From Nipponacmea schrenckii (taxonomy: Eukaryota > Mollusca > Gastropoda > Lottiidae): DNA of 64,000 nt. Both the position numbers and the translations under genes were made by a program. Of the stretch, positions 38,623 to 47,581 are shown piece after piece. The stretch lies in NCBI GenBank assembly GCA_030562195.1, contig CM060199.1, forward strand, positions 18,248,338-18,312,337. The letters are read 5' to 3'. The notes beneath the pieces were generated by a model. It searched no databases, was not told the DNA's origin, and was given only the letters and a program-made list of their open reading frames with translations. Positions within the stretch are counted from its first letter, which is position 1. Each line of letters begins with the position of its first letter.

Positions 38623-39699
38623 ACAATGTGTAAAATACTCTGTTGTGATTGTAAATTAATTAAACAAGTTACCTTTGACAGTATTATGATATACTTGAAA
38701 TATTCTACATTCCATTATGAGCTCTGATTAACCTTGTGTCAACTCTCTAAAGGTAAGGTACATGTCATGTTAACACTGTTAAATAAATATTTAATGTATT
38801 TTGCATAGTTGTTGAACAACTTTGTTGTCTTTTTTGACTGTGTTAGCCATGACTTTTGAATTTCTAACTTAATTATTCAGACCTTTGGTGCAGATTTTCA
38901 TAATCGAGACCATAGAAACTGTTTTATTTTCTAAATTTCTTAATGTATATCACACTTGAAAATTTGCTACACTGAAAATGGTTTCCATTGGCCTTGGGTG
39001 TTAGTGCTCTACTTCCTTGCAACTGAGTTAATACAAAAGGCCTTCATGTTGGAGCAACAGGATTTCTGGAAATGTTGAGGTGCTTTTTAAATGTCACTCT
39101 TTGATTGCCAGGCAAAAAGAGTATGTGTAGTTGATTTGTGTTTTATGTCACTATGTGTATGAGTATGAATCTGAGGTTGTACTATCAAGAAATATGTGTG
39201 GGAGGTAGCAAAGTTTCTCAATGAAAACCTCTCATTCATTATAGTTTCCTGAGAACTACTGATGACTAACATATTGAATTTACATACTGCACAGTATAAA
39301 CACTTTAGTGGAGCTGAAAATAAGATTGTCAGCTACAGTGGCACAAGTACCATAGGGTACTAAGGTGTTAAAATATTATTAAACAAAAGCTGCTATCTGT
39401 AGCAACCTGCTATTGAAATTGGAGATATGTACGTAACTAATTATCTAGCAGATGACTGATATGCTACTGATTAGGCTACCATTGTTTTTTTTTTTTTGAT
39501 TGATATAACATATTGTTCATTTGATATACAGGACAAACACCTGTTGACATGTTGCACTTGTTTGAAACCTGTCATTATATAAAGAGTTTGAACATTAGAT
39601 AGGCATCAACATAAACAGCTGTTTGTTTACTATCATTTAAATTCTACTTTTTGTTTCATTAAACAGATATACCATGATAATATATTGTTTGAAACTAAT
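38623..39699. other. Non-coding, no supported feature
   Basis: AT-rich, probably intronic. A 61-codon minus-strand frame (39272-39087) is not supported by any motif. Confidence 0.35.
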
Positions 39700-39850
39700 T
39701 TTTATATGCTTACATAAAATGTGGGCATATATTGTCCTAAACCATATTTGTTACACAATTGTTTGTAAACGCTCTAGAGGGCAAAATTCTTGCAAATGTC
39801 AATTCTTAATCACCCAAGGATGAACTCAGATAAAAATGTAAAATATTTAC
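39700..39850 (-). mobile_element. 3' end remnant of the 161-bp tandem-core element
   Basis: On the minus strand GACAATATATGCCCAC continues into ATTTTATGTAAGCATATA. This parallels the terminal hairpin of the element at 17.4-19.6 kb (GACAATATACGCCC ... TTTCATGTGGGCGTATA). Toward the right, CTCTAGAGGGCAAAATTCTTG and CACCCAAGGATGAACTC on the plus strand are the reverse of core-unit landmarks. The GGAC microsatellite is missing. It shows that both the hairpin end and the core move together. Confidence 0.6.
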
Positions 39851-41112
39851 TATGAATTATTGTCATTGCTCATGAAATGATTTAATGTTTGTGATGATTT
39901 GTAAAGAATACAAACTCCACTTTCGTTCTATGCATCAATTTGAGTTGATTGTACGATCAATACAGATAATCAGAGCCCTTGACAGAAAAACTGTAACACT
40001 ATGGCTTGGTGTTCTTAGACTCTGTCGAGACTTTTAATTGGCTGTATGCACTAGCATATCATCCAATCAAATAGCTTCATTTAGAAACTTCCATAATGCA
40101 AGAACGGTGGCCATTGCAGAGTATAAGTATGAAATGTGTAATGACTTCAACATCCTGGTAAGAAGATAAATTCTGAAGATGTTGTCAAGGAAGAAGAAAC
40201 ATCCTAATCCTGGTCAGTTAAAATATTGAATAGTTTGGCAACTGACAATTTTATGGCAAAAGTTTTTTTGTAATTTTGAATATATACAGTTGTCTTAGGT
40301 TATTCAAGGAAGTCATGAACAAAAAAACAAACACATTATGATTCAGGATTGACTGCAGCATCCTGGTTAAGAAATTCCATGATATAAGGATATTGAAGCT
40401 ATTCTGATTGGTGTAGTAGTCCTAAGTGTGATGTTATCAGAATTTTGCTTATATAATTGTGACATTTCATTTATAATTAAACAGTATGAAAGAAACTTTC
40501 AGAAATTGCTAGGAATTCATTGTTAATGATTATTAAAATATTGAAGAGAAAAAAACATTGTTAGATTTGGATTTGGTACTACAGATAGATATTTTAGTCA
40601 GGGATCTTAATGTTACATAAGGTAATGACTTATATTCTTAAATCAAAACAAACTTCTCAAAATATGTTTCATTCACTTAAAGTAATTGTAATGAGGTTTC
40701 TAAGGAATTGCAGGAACCACAGACATCTGATTGAAAATGGAATGGTGCAATTTGATGCTATACATGTCCCCATAGGTATATATTTTTTAGAAAATCTCTT
40801 TGCAATCAGTTGTGTAAAATGCCACTTAATCTGGAAATAGTTGAGCTTTAGAGAAACAGTTCTGTTTATTTAAACTTAAGATTTATTCTTGAAAGCAGTG
40901 TTTTTATTTCTATTGAAGTTAAGGTATATCCTTACCTTGAGATATACCAATTAAGTATTTTTAAGTCCTATGCCTAGCAAAAACATCCATGAATAGTCTT
41001 GGTTTCTTAAAATTATTAATTTTTGTATCCCGGATGCTATATCTCTTTGTATTAAACTGTCTTAGATAATACTTTTATACTGTTTATAAGACATATAGAA
41101 ATAGGCGTAGGT
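39851..41112. other. Non-coding, no supported feature
   Basis: AT-rich, probably intronic. A 76-codon frame at 40610-40840 includes the dispersed segment shared with 30.4 kb and is not a gene. Confidence 0.35.
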
Positions 41113-41289
41113 AAAGAAGCACAAGATAAATTGATATACTATTTCTCAACATTTCACATGCTTCTTCAGGTAGCATTATCAAGAGAAATGAATAATATAA
41201 CAAGATTAACAATAATCCTTCAATGGCATATTAGAAGCACAAGTGTAGATAAATGATAACGATTGTTATGAATAGACACTTCTATAATA

Positions 41290-41345
41290 TTTATTACTTT
41301 CAACGTTTCAATGTGATTCTCACACCGTCATCAGGAATATAATGG
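41290..41345 (-). ncRNA. Hammerhead-ribozyme-like core in the Penelope-like terminus
   Basis: On the minus strand CTGATGA (plus 41328-41334) is followed by a stem-loop TGTGA-GAA-TCACA (plus 41312-41324), then GAAAC (plus 41305-41309). After a short loop comes GUA, an allowed NUH cleavage triplet. This is the order of a minimal hammerhead. Type I hammerheads with very short helix III are known in Penelope-like terminal repeats. The helix I pairing I can draw is poor, so this copy may be inactive. A second, more degenerate version (CTGAAGA ... GAGAAA) sits near 41140-41170. Confidence 0.4.
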
Positions 41346-41788
41346 GTATAAACAAAGAAGTAAAGTCTAGCATAGTAAGATGGCGGAAGGTAGAGAGACG
41401 TGTTTTGATCGCTCTCTTCAAATGTGAAAATCTCAGTTTAGGATGGTGATCGGAGTCTAAACTCTACTCGGTTTGTTATGATATGAGATTCAGATGGGTA
41501 AATTATAATTTACTAGCTAAATAATTAGTAAAACTTAAACTTCGAACTCTTGACTTATGTTTGAGGAGTTGTGAGCTGTCGTCGCCACGTCACCAAAAAG
41601 CAGTGACTATATTTCTAGCTAGCTATCTAATTACTACTAGAACAACAATCACAACACTTTGGTGTAGTATAGATGTCTCATTCAACGTGGCACACGACCT
41701 AAGCTACTCGGAAATTGTGGCTAAATAACTATATTACACGTGCGAGTAAGTAATTTATTAACTTTGTACTCCTGGCACATATATTTAG

Positions 41789-42724
41789 ATGGAGAGAGCC
41801 AAGCGATTTCTTTCAATATCCTCGGCTAAGGACTCAATAGGCAAAAAATTGAAGGACGATAAATACCCCACGAAGCCCTGCAGATCAGAGTCATTGACAA
41901 GTGACAACGACCTGTTTGTTGACAACGAACTAGTCAATATGAGCGGAGAACCAAATCTAGCTGAACAGATCGTCGAAGCCCTTAAAAACAAGACCGTCAT
42001 CATGTCAATAGCTAACGCAGTGGCAAACCTGGTTAACGACCAACTCAAAGAGCATATTACAAAATTAGAATGCAAAGTTACGGATCTCGAACGGGATCTT
42101 GCCTCCAAGGGTAAAGAGTTAACCGAAACATATGACCGCATCGACGAATTGGAACAATACGGAAGGAGAGAAGGTATCCGAATCCATGGAATTGTCGAGA
42201 AGCCCGAGGAATCGACTGATGAACTTGTTATTAAGGTCGGAGAAAACATCGGTGTAAAAATCAACCGCAATGACATAAATCGCAGCCATCGTGTTGGTGA
42301 CCCGTCTAAATATCACATGAACGATAAACCCAGGCCTATCATAGTCAGATTTCGAGGTTATTACACAAAACGTGATTTTATTACAAATGCCAAAAACCTC
42401 CGAGATATTAGGAAAACTACCCGAGATGCTGTGTTACAGGCTCATCCCATATCCATAAACGATGATCTGACTAAAGTTCGATCAGAACTTGCGTTCAAGG
42501 TGCGCGAACTGTGTCGAGAAGGTAAATGTAAGAAATCCTGGGTGCGTGATGGGATAATCTTCGTTAAAACAAAGGATGATAAAACTATCCTTGTAAAAAA
42601 TAAAACTGATTTCGATCGACTAATAGAAAGTACAAGACTTTTGATTGTATTACGAAACATGCCATCAAGACAAACACCGTCTACCGGACGACCAAACGAC
42701 TCATTTGTACATCTATCTCCCTGA
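41789..42724 (+). CDS. LINE ORF1 protein (L1-ORF1p-like, 311 aa)
   Basis: Intact. It would bind the element's RNA and act as a nucleic-acid chaperone in the ribonucleoprotein. Residues about 75-125 form a heptad-rich coiled coil (QLKEHITKLECKVTDLERDL onward, ending DELEQYGRREGIRIHGI). An RRM-like and C-terminal region follows, with NDINRSHRVG and KPRPIIVRFRGYYTKRDF, as in the transposase_22/L1 ORF1p family. There is no zinc knuckle. The ATG at 41789 is the first in frame and the coiled coil starts well inside. It lies about 470 bp before ORF2. It is a transposon gene, not a host gene. Confidence 0.85.
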   Translation: MERAKRFLSISSAKDSIGKKLKDDKYPTKPCRSESLTSDNDLFVDNELVNMSGEPNLAEQIVEALKNKTVIMSIANAVANLVNDQLKEHITKLECKVTDLERDLASKGKELTETYDRIDELEQYGRREGIRIHGIVEKPEESTDELVIKVGENIGVKINRNDINRSHRVGDPSKYHMNDKPRPIIVRFRGYYTKRDFITNAKNLRDIRKTTRDAVLQAHPISINDDLTKVRSELAFKVRELCREGKCKKSWVRDGIIFVKTKDDKTILVKNKTDFDRLIESTRLLIVLRNMPSRQTPSTGRPNDSFVHLSP

Positions 42725-43191
42725 AACGAATTGTTATTTCCTGGTCAAAACATCATGTGACAATCCTAACTGTAATGTATCCCGTTATTCCACACCCACA
42801 CTGTCTCTGAATAGTGCGCGTGCATGATCTGACCTACATTGAAATTAGACTTTGATTACCAGTCCTACCCCCCGAATGTATCGAAGGGGATATGCCACCA
42901 TGTATATATGTTTCTTCTTTAGCTTCTTTTTCGCACTATTGTTGTCACTTCACATAATATCAGCTCTCTTGTACATATATATTTTTTTATTTTCCAGAAC
43001 ATGGCCTTTTTCCTGTTATGTTAGTTTACCGAACTTGTCCACTGGTATGATGTCTCTAAACATAATAAACATTCAGATCGTCTAGTGTTCGCAGAGAGGG
43101 TATATATCATATCGTATTTCATTCCCTGTTTTTACTTGTCACATCTCCAATAAGTAATTCACATGCATACCTGTATTTTATATCATCCCAC

Positions 43192-43470
43192 CGCCTCATC
43201 TGTGGAGACGTCCATCCAAACCCAGGCCCTAAGTCGATCAGTCTTCTGCACTTGAACGTCCGTTCAATCATCCCAAAATTAGACCAAATTAAGGCAGAAT
43301 TTTTAGATATTGATGTGTTGACATTTTCTGAAACCTGGCTAAATGAAAATTCTGACTTGGACACACTTTGTATAACTGGTTTCCATCCACCTATTCTTCG
43401 CAGCAGGGGGGGGGGGGTAGCAATATACATACGAAATTCTATATTTTACAAACCTAGACATAACACTTGA
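43192..43470 (+). pseudogene. LINE ORF2, 5' part: endonuclease N-terminal half (frameshifted)
   Basis: Opens with a CGDVHPNPGP motif (43201-43230), the usual start of this type of ORF2. LLHLNVRSIIPKLDQIKAEF, DVLTFSETWLNE with the catalytic Glu, and GGGVAIYIRNSIFYK follow, an apurinic/apyrimidinic endonuclease fold. The frame ends at TGA 43468-43470; the protein resumes in another frame at about 43451. A one-base indel near 43453 therefore breaks the endonuclease. The open frame extends upstream to 43069, but the true ORF2 start is not defined. Confidence 0.8.
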
Positions 43471-46039
43471 ACACAATGACCTTGACTGTGTTTGGGCAGA
43501 AATCAGTCATAACAAAATTACCTACGTCATTGGCGTATTTTACAGACCCCCCTCAGCTAATAATGCATACTGGGACCTAATAGAAAGTAGCTTTGAGGCT
43601 GCCAAGGACTTGAACAAAAATATTATTCTACTTGGAGATTTTAACGTAAATTTTTTGAGAATACAGAATAGTCGTCTTCATTACCTAATAAATCGATTTA
43701 ATCTTAGACAACTCATAAGTGAACCTACCAGAATAACTGATATTACATCTTCACTTCTTGATCTAGCTATAGTCAATTGTCCGGACATTGTGACGTCTTC
43801 CAAAGTTCTTCCCTGTACAATTAGCGATCACTCGCCTATAACACTTGAACTAAATTTTCAAAAAATAAATAGAAAACCATTCCAGAGGACTGTATGGAAC
43901 TACAACGATCTAAATGCCTTGGAGCTTAATAACTACTTCATTAATTATGACTGGGATAATATATTTGATAACTGTAATGTAAATGAATGTGCCAAAGAAA
44001 TTTCGAACAAAGTACAAGAAGGAATAAACATATTTGTTCCACATAAGGTAGTGTTGATTAGACCACGTGACACTGAGTGGATGAATGGCTATTTACGCAA
44101 AATTATAAGAAAACGAAATAGATTACATAAAACTGCAAAATACAATAAAACTGATTACCATTGGAAATTATTTCGAACACAGAGAAACTTTGAAGTCTCT
44201 GAGATAAGAAGAGTTAAACGAGAATACTTTGCTAAACTTGATGAAACGATAAATTCGAACAAATTTAATGACCATCGCTGGTGGAATCTTTTAAAACATG
44301 TTTTGTCCAAAAATAGAAATTCTATTAAAGATATACCACCAATTATGTATGACGACGATATCATTTACTCAGATTCCATCAAATCTGACATCTTTAATAA
44401 GCACTTCGCATCTCTTTCTAATCTTGAAAATGATAACGATGAATTACCTCCCCTCACTAATAATAACTTTGAAATCGAACAACCTTTTTACACACAGTTG
44501 GATGTCCAAAACATATTGGAGTCTCTAGATACAACTAAAGCTACCGGTCCTCATCTTATTAATAACAGAATCTTGAAATTATGCTCGTATAGTCTTTCAT
44601 ATCCGCTCTCGAAACTCTTTAATTTTTGTCAAGAAAACTCAACTTACCCCGATGTTTGGAAATGTGCGAACGTAGTTCCAGTATTTAAATCAGACAATCC
44701 AAGTATCTGCTCTAATTATAGACCAATATCCTTAATAAGTTCGCTTGGTAAAGTTTTCGAGCGAGTTATTCATAAACATATTCATAATTTTGCCATAGAA
44801 CACAATATACTTTCGCAATTTCAATCCGGGTTTAAGCAAAACGATTCTACTACGTATCAACTCATTGACATATATGATCATATATCAAAATCATTAGACT
44901 GTGGATCTGAAGTCAAGATGGTGTTTTTTGACATAAGTAAAGCATTTAACAGAGTTTGGCTGAAGGGTCTTACCCATAAGCTCAATTCAATAGGCATACG
45001 AGGAAATCTTCTGAAACTGTTGGAAAGCTATCTTCGAGACAGAACACAACGCGTAATAATCAAAGGCGAGATATCCGAACAAGAAGTGATCAAAGCTGGG
45101 GTCCCCCAGGGTTCAGTCCTCGGACCAATATTATTTCTGATATATATCAATGACATAACACATGATATTAAATCAAATATTCGACTATTCGCTGACGACA
45201 CCTCGCTTTATCTCACTATTGAAGATGAGGCGAGAAGTCGTGATATCCTTAATACTGACTTAGAAGCCATACTGCAATGGTCTGAAAAGTGGAAGGTAAC
45301 ATTCAACCCTACGAAAACTAAATGTTTACACTTCTCAAGAAAAGTGAAACCAGCTTCCTTCAATCTACGTTTTAACAACACCACTTTATATGACTCTGAC
45401 GAACATAAACACTTGGGGGTTTATTTTAATAAAAAAGGCTCCTGGACCACTCACATCGACTATCTAATATCCAGAACTTCAAAACAAATAGATTGTCTTA
45501 GAAGCCTTAAGTACAGACTTTCGAGAAAATCACTTGAACTCCTGTACAAACAATTCATCCTACCAATCTATGATTACTGTGACGTACTTTGGAACAATTG
45601 TACTTTACACGACGCGAATAAATTAGAAAAACTAAACTTAGACGCACTTAGAACTATCACAGGACTTGTTAGAGGGACATCACATGCAACCCTATATAAA
45701 GAATCTGGATTTACAAGTCTTTATGACCGTCGCTTATCACATAAACTGATATTATTTTATAAAATGTATACTGGACTAACTCCGCAATATCTGAAAATTC
45801 TCGTCCCCCCAAAAGTATCAGATTTAAACCCCTACAGCCTTAGGCATAACAATATCCTACGGAGTATCCCATGGCGCACTAAGTACTATAAAAAGTCCTT
45901 TCTACCATCTGCTGTAAATTCATGGAACAGACTCCCTGAAAATACACAGAATTCACAAACAGTCCTCAAATTCAAGACAAATCTATCAAAAATAATTAGA
46001 AAATCCGACGTCCCAAAATATTACTATACAGGTAATTGA
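43451..46039 (+). CDS. LINE ORF2, main part: endonuclease C-terminal half and reverse transcriptase
   Basis: Nicks target DNA and copies element RNA by target-primed reverse transcription. The endonuclease half shows GVFYRPPSAN, LLGDFNVNF and SDHSPITLEL (catalytic Asp and His). The reverse transcriptase shows NYRPISLISSLGKVFERVIH, QSGFKQNDSTTYQL, VFFDISKAFNRVW, AGVPQGSVLGPILFLIYIND and LFADDTSLYL with the catalytic FADD box. The thumb region contains HKHLGVYF. The first in-frame ATG is 43610 (809 codons), but the frame is open from about 43451 and the domain begins there. It ends at TGA 46037-46039, which looks like a CGA-to-TGA change because homologous sequence continues in the same frame. 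Confidence 0.9.
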   Translation, partial: NLDITLEHNDLDCVWAEISHNKITYVIGVFYRPPSANNAYWDLIESSFEAAKDLNKNIILLGDFNVNFLRIQNSRLHYLINRFNLRQLISEPTRITDITSSLLDLAIVNCPDIVTSSKVLPCTISDHSPITLELNFQKINRKPFQRTVWNYNDLNALELNNYFINYDWDNIFDNCNVNECAKEISNKVQEGINIFVPHKVVLIRPRDTEWMNGYLRKIIRKRNRLHKTAKYNKTDYHWKLFRTQRNFEVSEIRRVKREYFAKLDETINSNKFNDHRWWNLLKHVLSKNRNSIKDIPPIMYDDDIIYSDSIKSDIFNKHFASLSNLENDNDELPPLTNNNFEIEQPFYTQLDVQNILESLDTTKATGPHLINNRILKLCSYSLSYPLSKLFNFCQENSTYPDVWKCANVVPVFKSDNPSICSNYRPISLISSLGKVFERVIHKHIHNFAIEHNILSQFQSGFKQNDSTTYQLIDIYDHISKSLDCGSEVKMVFFDISKAFNRVWLKGLTHKLNSIGIRGNLLKLLESYLRDRTQRVIIKGEISEQEVIKAGVPQGSVLGPILFLIYINDITHDIKSNIRLFADDTSLYLTIEDEARSRDILNTDLEAILQWSEKWKVTFNPTKTKCLHFSRKVKPASFNLRFNNTTLYDSDEHKHLGVYFNKKGSWTTHIDYLISRTSKQIDCLRSLKYRLSRKSLELLYKQFILPIYDYCDVLWNNCTLHDANKLEKLNLDALRTITGLVRGTSHATLYKESGFTSLYDRRLSHKLILFYKMYTGLTPQYLKILVPPKVSDLNPYSLRHNNILRSIPWRTKYYKKSFLPSAVNSWNRLPENTQNSQTVLKFKTNLSKIIRKSDVPKYYYTGN

Positions 46040-46318
46040 CAAAATCAAATTATCCACACCAGATTACGCCAAAATAAAAGCAAACTTAAAGGTCACAAAT
46101 TCCTAATGCACATCTCTCTTCATCCTGCATGTTTATGCGGTCATATTTTTGAAGACCCTGAACACTATCTTTTATACTGTAACAACTATCTCACTGCTCG
46201 AAATCAAACTATCAACCTCCTACCCCCAACTTTCAGATCATCTTCCATACTTCTTTATGGAAACGCTGATATATCACAGGATTTGAATAAGTTTATATTC
46301 AGTACTGTTCATTCATAG
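46040..46318 (+). pseudogene. LINE ORF2 C-terminal segment beyond an in-frame stop
   Basis: In the same frame as the reverse transcriptase ORF after the TGA at 46037. It encodes IIHTRLRQNKSKLKGHKF, then a Cys/His motif HPACLCGHIFEDPEHYLLYC, the CCHC-like C-terminal domain usual in these ORF2 proteins. It ends at TAG 46316-46318. The interruption removes the zinc-binding tail from the product. Confidence 0.8.
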
Positions 46319-46830
46319 ATCGGTTTGTCAAAGAGATTTGATGACTGAACTGATATATACCCTCCTACACAGGAACAACAGACAATACCTTAGCCCGAGA
46401 GGTCTGCCCCTTTTAGGACCTCTGAGTGCTCTTTTGACAGCTGTCATGGGGATCAGTTGATGGTTGTGATAGGGGCGGATGTTTCGGACTAACGTTCTTC
46501 GGAATTATGCTTATATTGAACACTGTACCGGTGGACCCCTCGGTTATTTATCCATCCATTTAATTACTCAATTTATTCAAATTCAATGTACTTAATTTAC
46601 TCAATGCATACAATATATTTATTTATTATTATTATTACTATTCCTATTAATATCATTTTTCCTACGAAGCAGATTAATATAAGCTACTTAGCTTGTTTCT
46701 CTATCGTTTGTAAATCATATCATATCTTTGTAAATATGTATCATTGTAATAAATACTGTTTAAACCAAAGACGTAAATATAGATTTACAATATATATAGT
46801 AAATAAATGAGTAAAAATCCAAGGTGTAAA
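46319..46830 (+). other. LINE 3'UTR
   Basis: About 500 bp after the ORF2 end. A GC-richer stretch (AGGTCTGCCCCTTTTAGGAC, about 46399-46420) is followed by an increasingly AT-rich tail ending near AAATAAATGAGTAAAAATCC. No clean simple-sequence tail is visible, so the boundary with the Penelope-like element is approximate. Confidence 0.5.
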
Positions 46831-47013
46831 GAGGCCATGGGATTAAGAAGGTATTTAAGAACAAAGGGGACCATATTTAATTAAAATTAATTCTGGCTAG
46901 TGCCTTTTGATCTCAATGTCTTCTCTAAGTTTCCTGGTTTTCCATTAGTTTTGATGGGTGGCTTTAACTTTTACTTTGTTCCATTTGACACGTTACCTCG
47001 TGTCTTTTAGGTA

Positions 47014-47310
47014 GTGTTCTGCTACTGCACAGTCTTCAGGTTTACGGTTATTGCAGCAGTTTTATGTTCCTCAATTCTTACTGAAATAGGTCTGGATGTT
47101 TCCCCAATATATGACTTGTTGCAGCCGCAATTTATTCTGTATATTACTCCCTTTGGGTTAGGGTTGGCTTTTTCTTTTCTTCCTTCAGCATGGATCAGTG
47201 TCTTTAGTGATATGCTCTCAGAAAAAGTTACTTTGGCTTCTATCTGTTCAGTTAGAATTATTTTAATACAGTATGATGGCTATTTCTTGCTACATAGGGT
47301 ATGGTAAAGG
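47014..47310 (-). pseudogene. GIY-YIG endonuclease fragment of the Penelope-like element
   Basis: On the minus strand the frame reads NPKGVIYRINCGCNKSYIGE, then TSRPISVRIEEHKTAA, ending at a TAG near 47025. This has the GVIY and YIGE cores, the Cys pair and the downstream Arg/Glu of the endonuclease domain at the C-terminus of Penelope-like ORFs. Upstream, a stop occurs near 47283 and no reverse transcriptase is seen. The domain would have nicked target DNA. A plus-strand frame of 97 codons over the same bases is a shadow. Confidence 0.75.
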
Positions 47311-47581
47311 ATAACGGAGGTTTAGGGGGTTTGACCAATTTCAAAGAAAATACCCTATTAACAGCTCCATACAAACCACATGTAGGTAAAATCCATATGG
47401 TTAGAGTTGGGACCAGATGACTCTTAACACCCAACTGGGCCTTCTAGCTATTTATACGTGTACTAACTACAAAAGCCCCTAGGTCAAGCCGAGTGGCTTC
47501 AAGAAAAAAAAAGTATGAGCATGTGAAACTTTGAGTAAGTTAATGTAAGAAATAGTATATCCATATATCTTGTGCTTCTTT

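Larger units (their letters stand above)
41381..46830 (+). mobile_element. Jockey-superfamily (CR1/L2-like) LINE, nearly full length
   Basis: A two-ORF non-LTR retrotransposon. A GC-richer 5' leader begins near ATGGCGGAAGG (about 41381). It is followed by ORF1 (41789-42724), ORF2 with apurinic endonuclease and reverse transcriptase (about 43192-46318), and a 3'UTR ending near 46830 in an AT-rich tail. Composition and codon use differ from the surrounding AT-rich DNA. Only a frameshift and one in-frame stop disable ORF2, so the insertion is fairly young. It interrupts the Penelope-like element, so it is the later arrival. No clear target-site duplication could be defined, and the ends are approximate. 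Confidence 0.85.
41113..47581 (-). mobile_element. Penelope-like retroelement, 3' part only, split by a LINE insertion
   Basis: Two flanks of one element lie either side of the LINE. The ends are inverted repeats: 41113-41146 (AAAGAAGCACAAGATA ...) and 47548-47581 match as reverse complements at 32 of 34 positions. The right flank encodes, on the minus strand, a GIY-YIG endonuclease segment, the C-terminal domain characteristic of Penelope-like elements. The left flank has, on the minus strand, CCTGATGACGGTGTGAGAAT and TTGAAACGTTGAAAG, the conserved tail of such elements. Penelope-like elements often carry terminal repeats in inverted orientation. Reverse transcriptase is absent, so this copy is 5'-truncated or rearranged and dead. 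Confidence 0.65.

Noticed and set aside
43119..43430. Minus-strand 103-codon frame
   Set aside because: Antisense of the LINE endonuclease coding sequence.
47014..47307. Plus-strand 97-codon hydrophobic frame
   Set aside because: Antisense of the Penelope-like GIY-YIG domain on the minus strand, which has clear homology.
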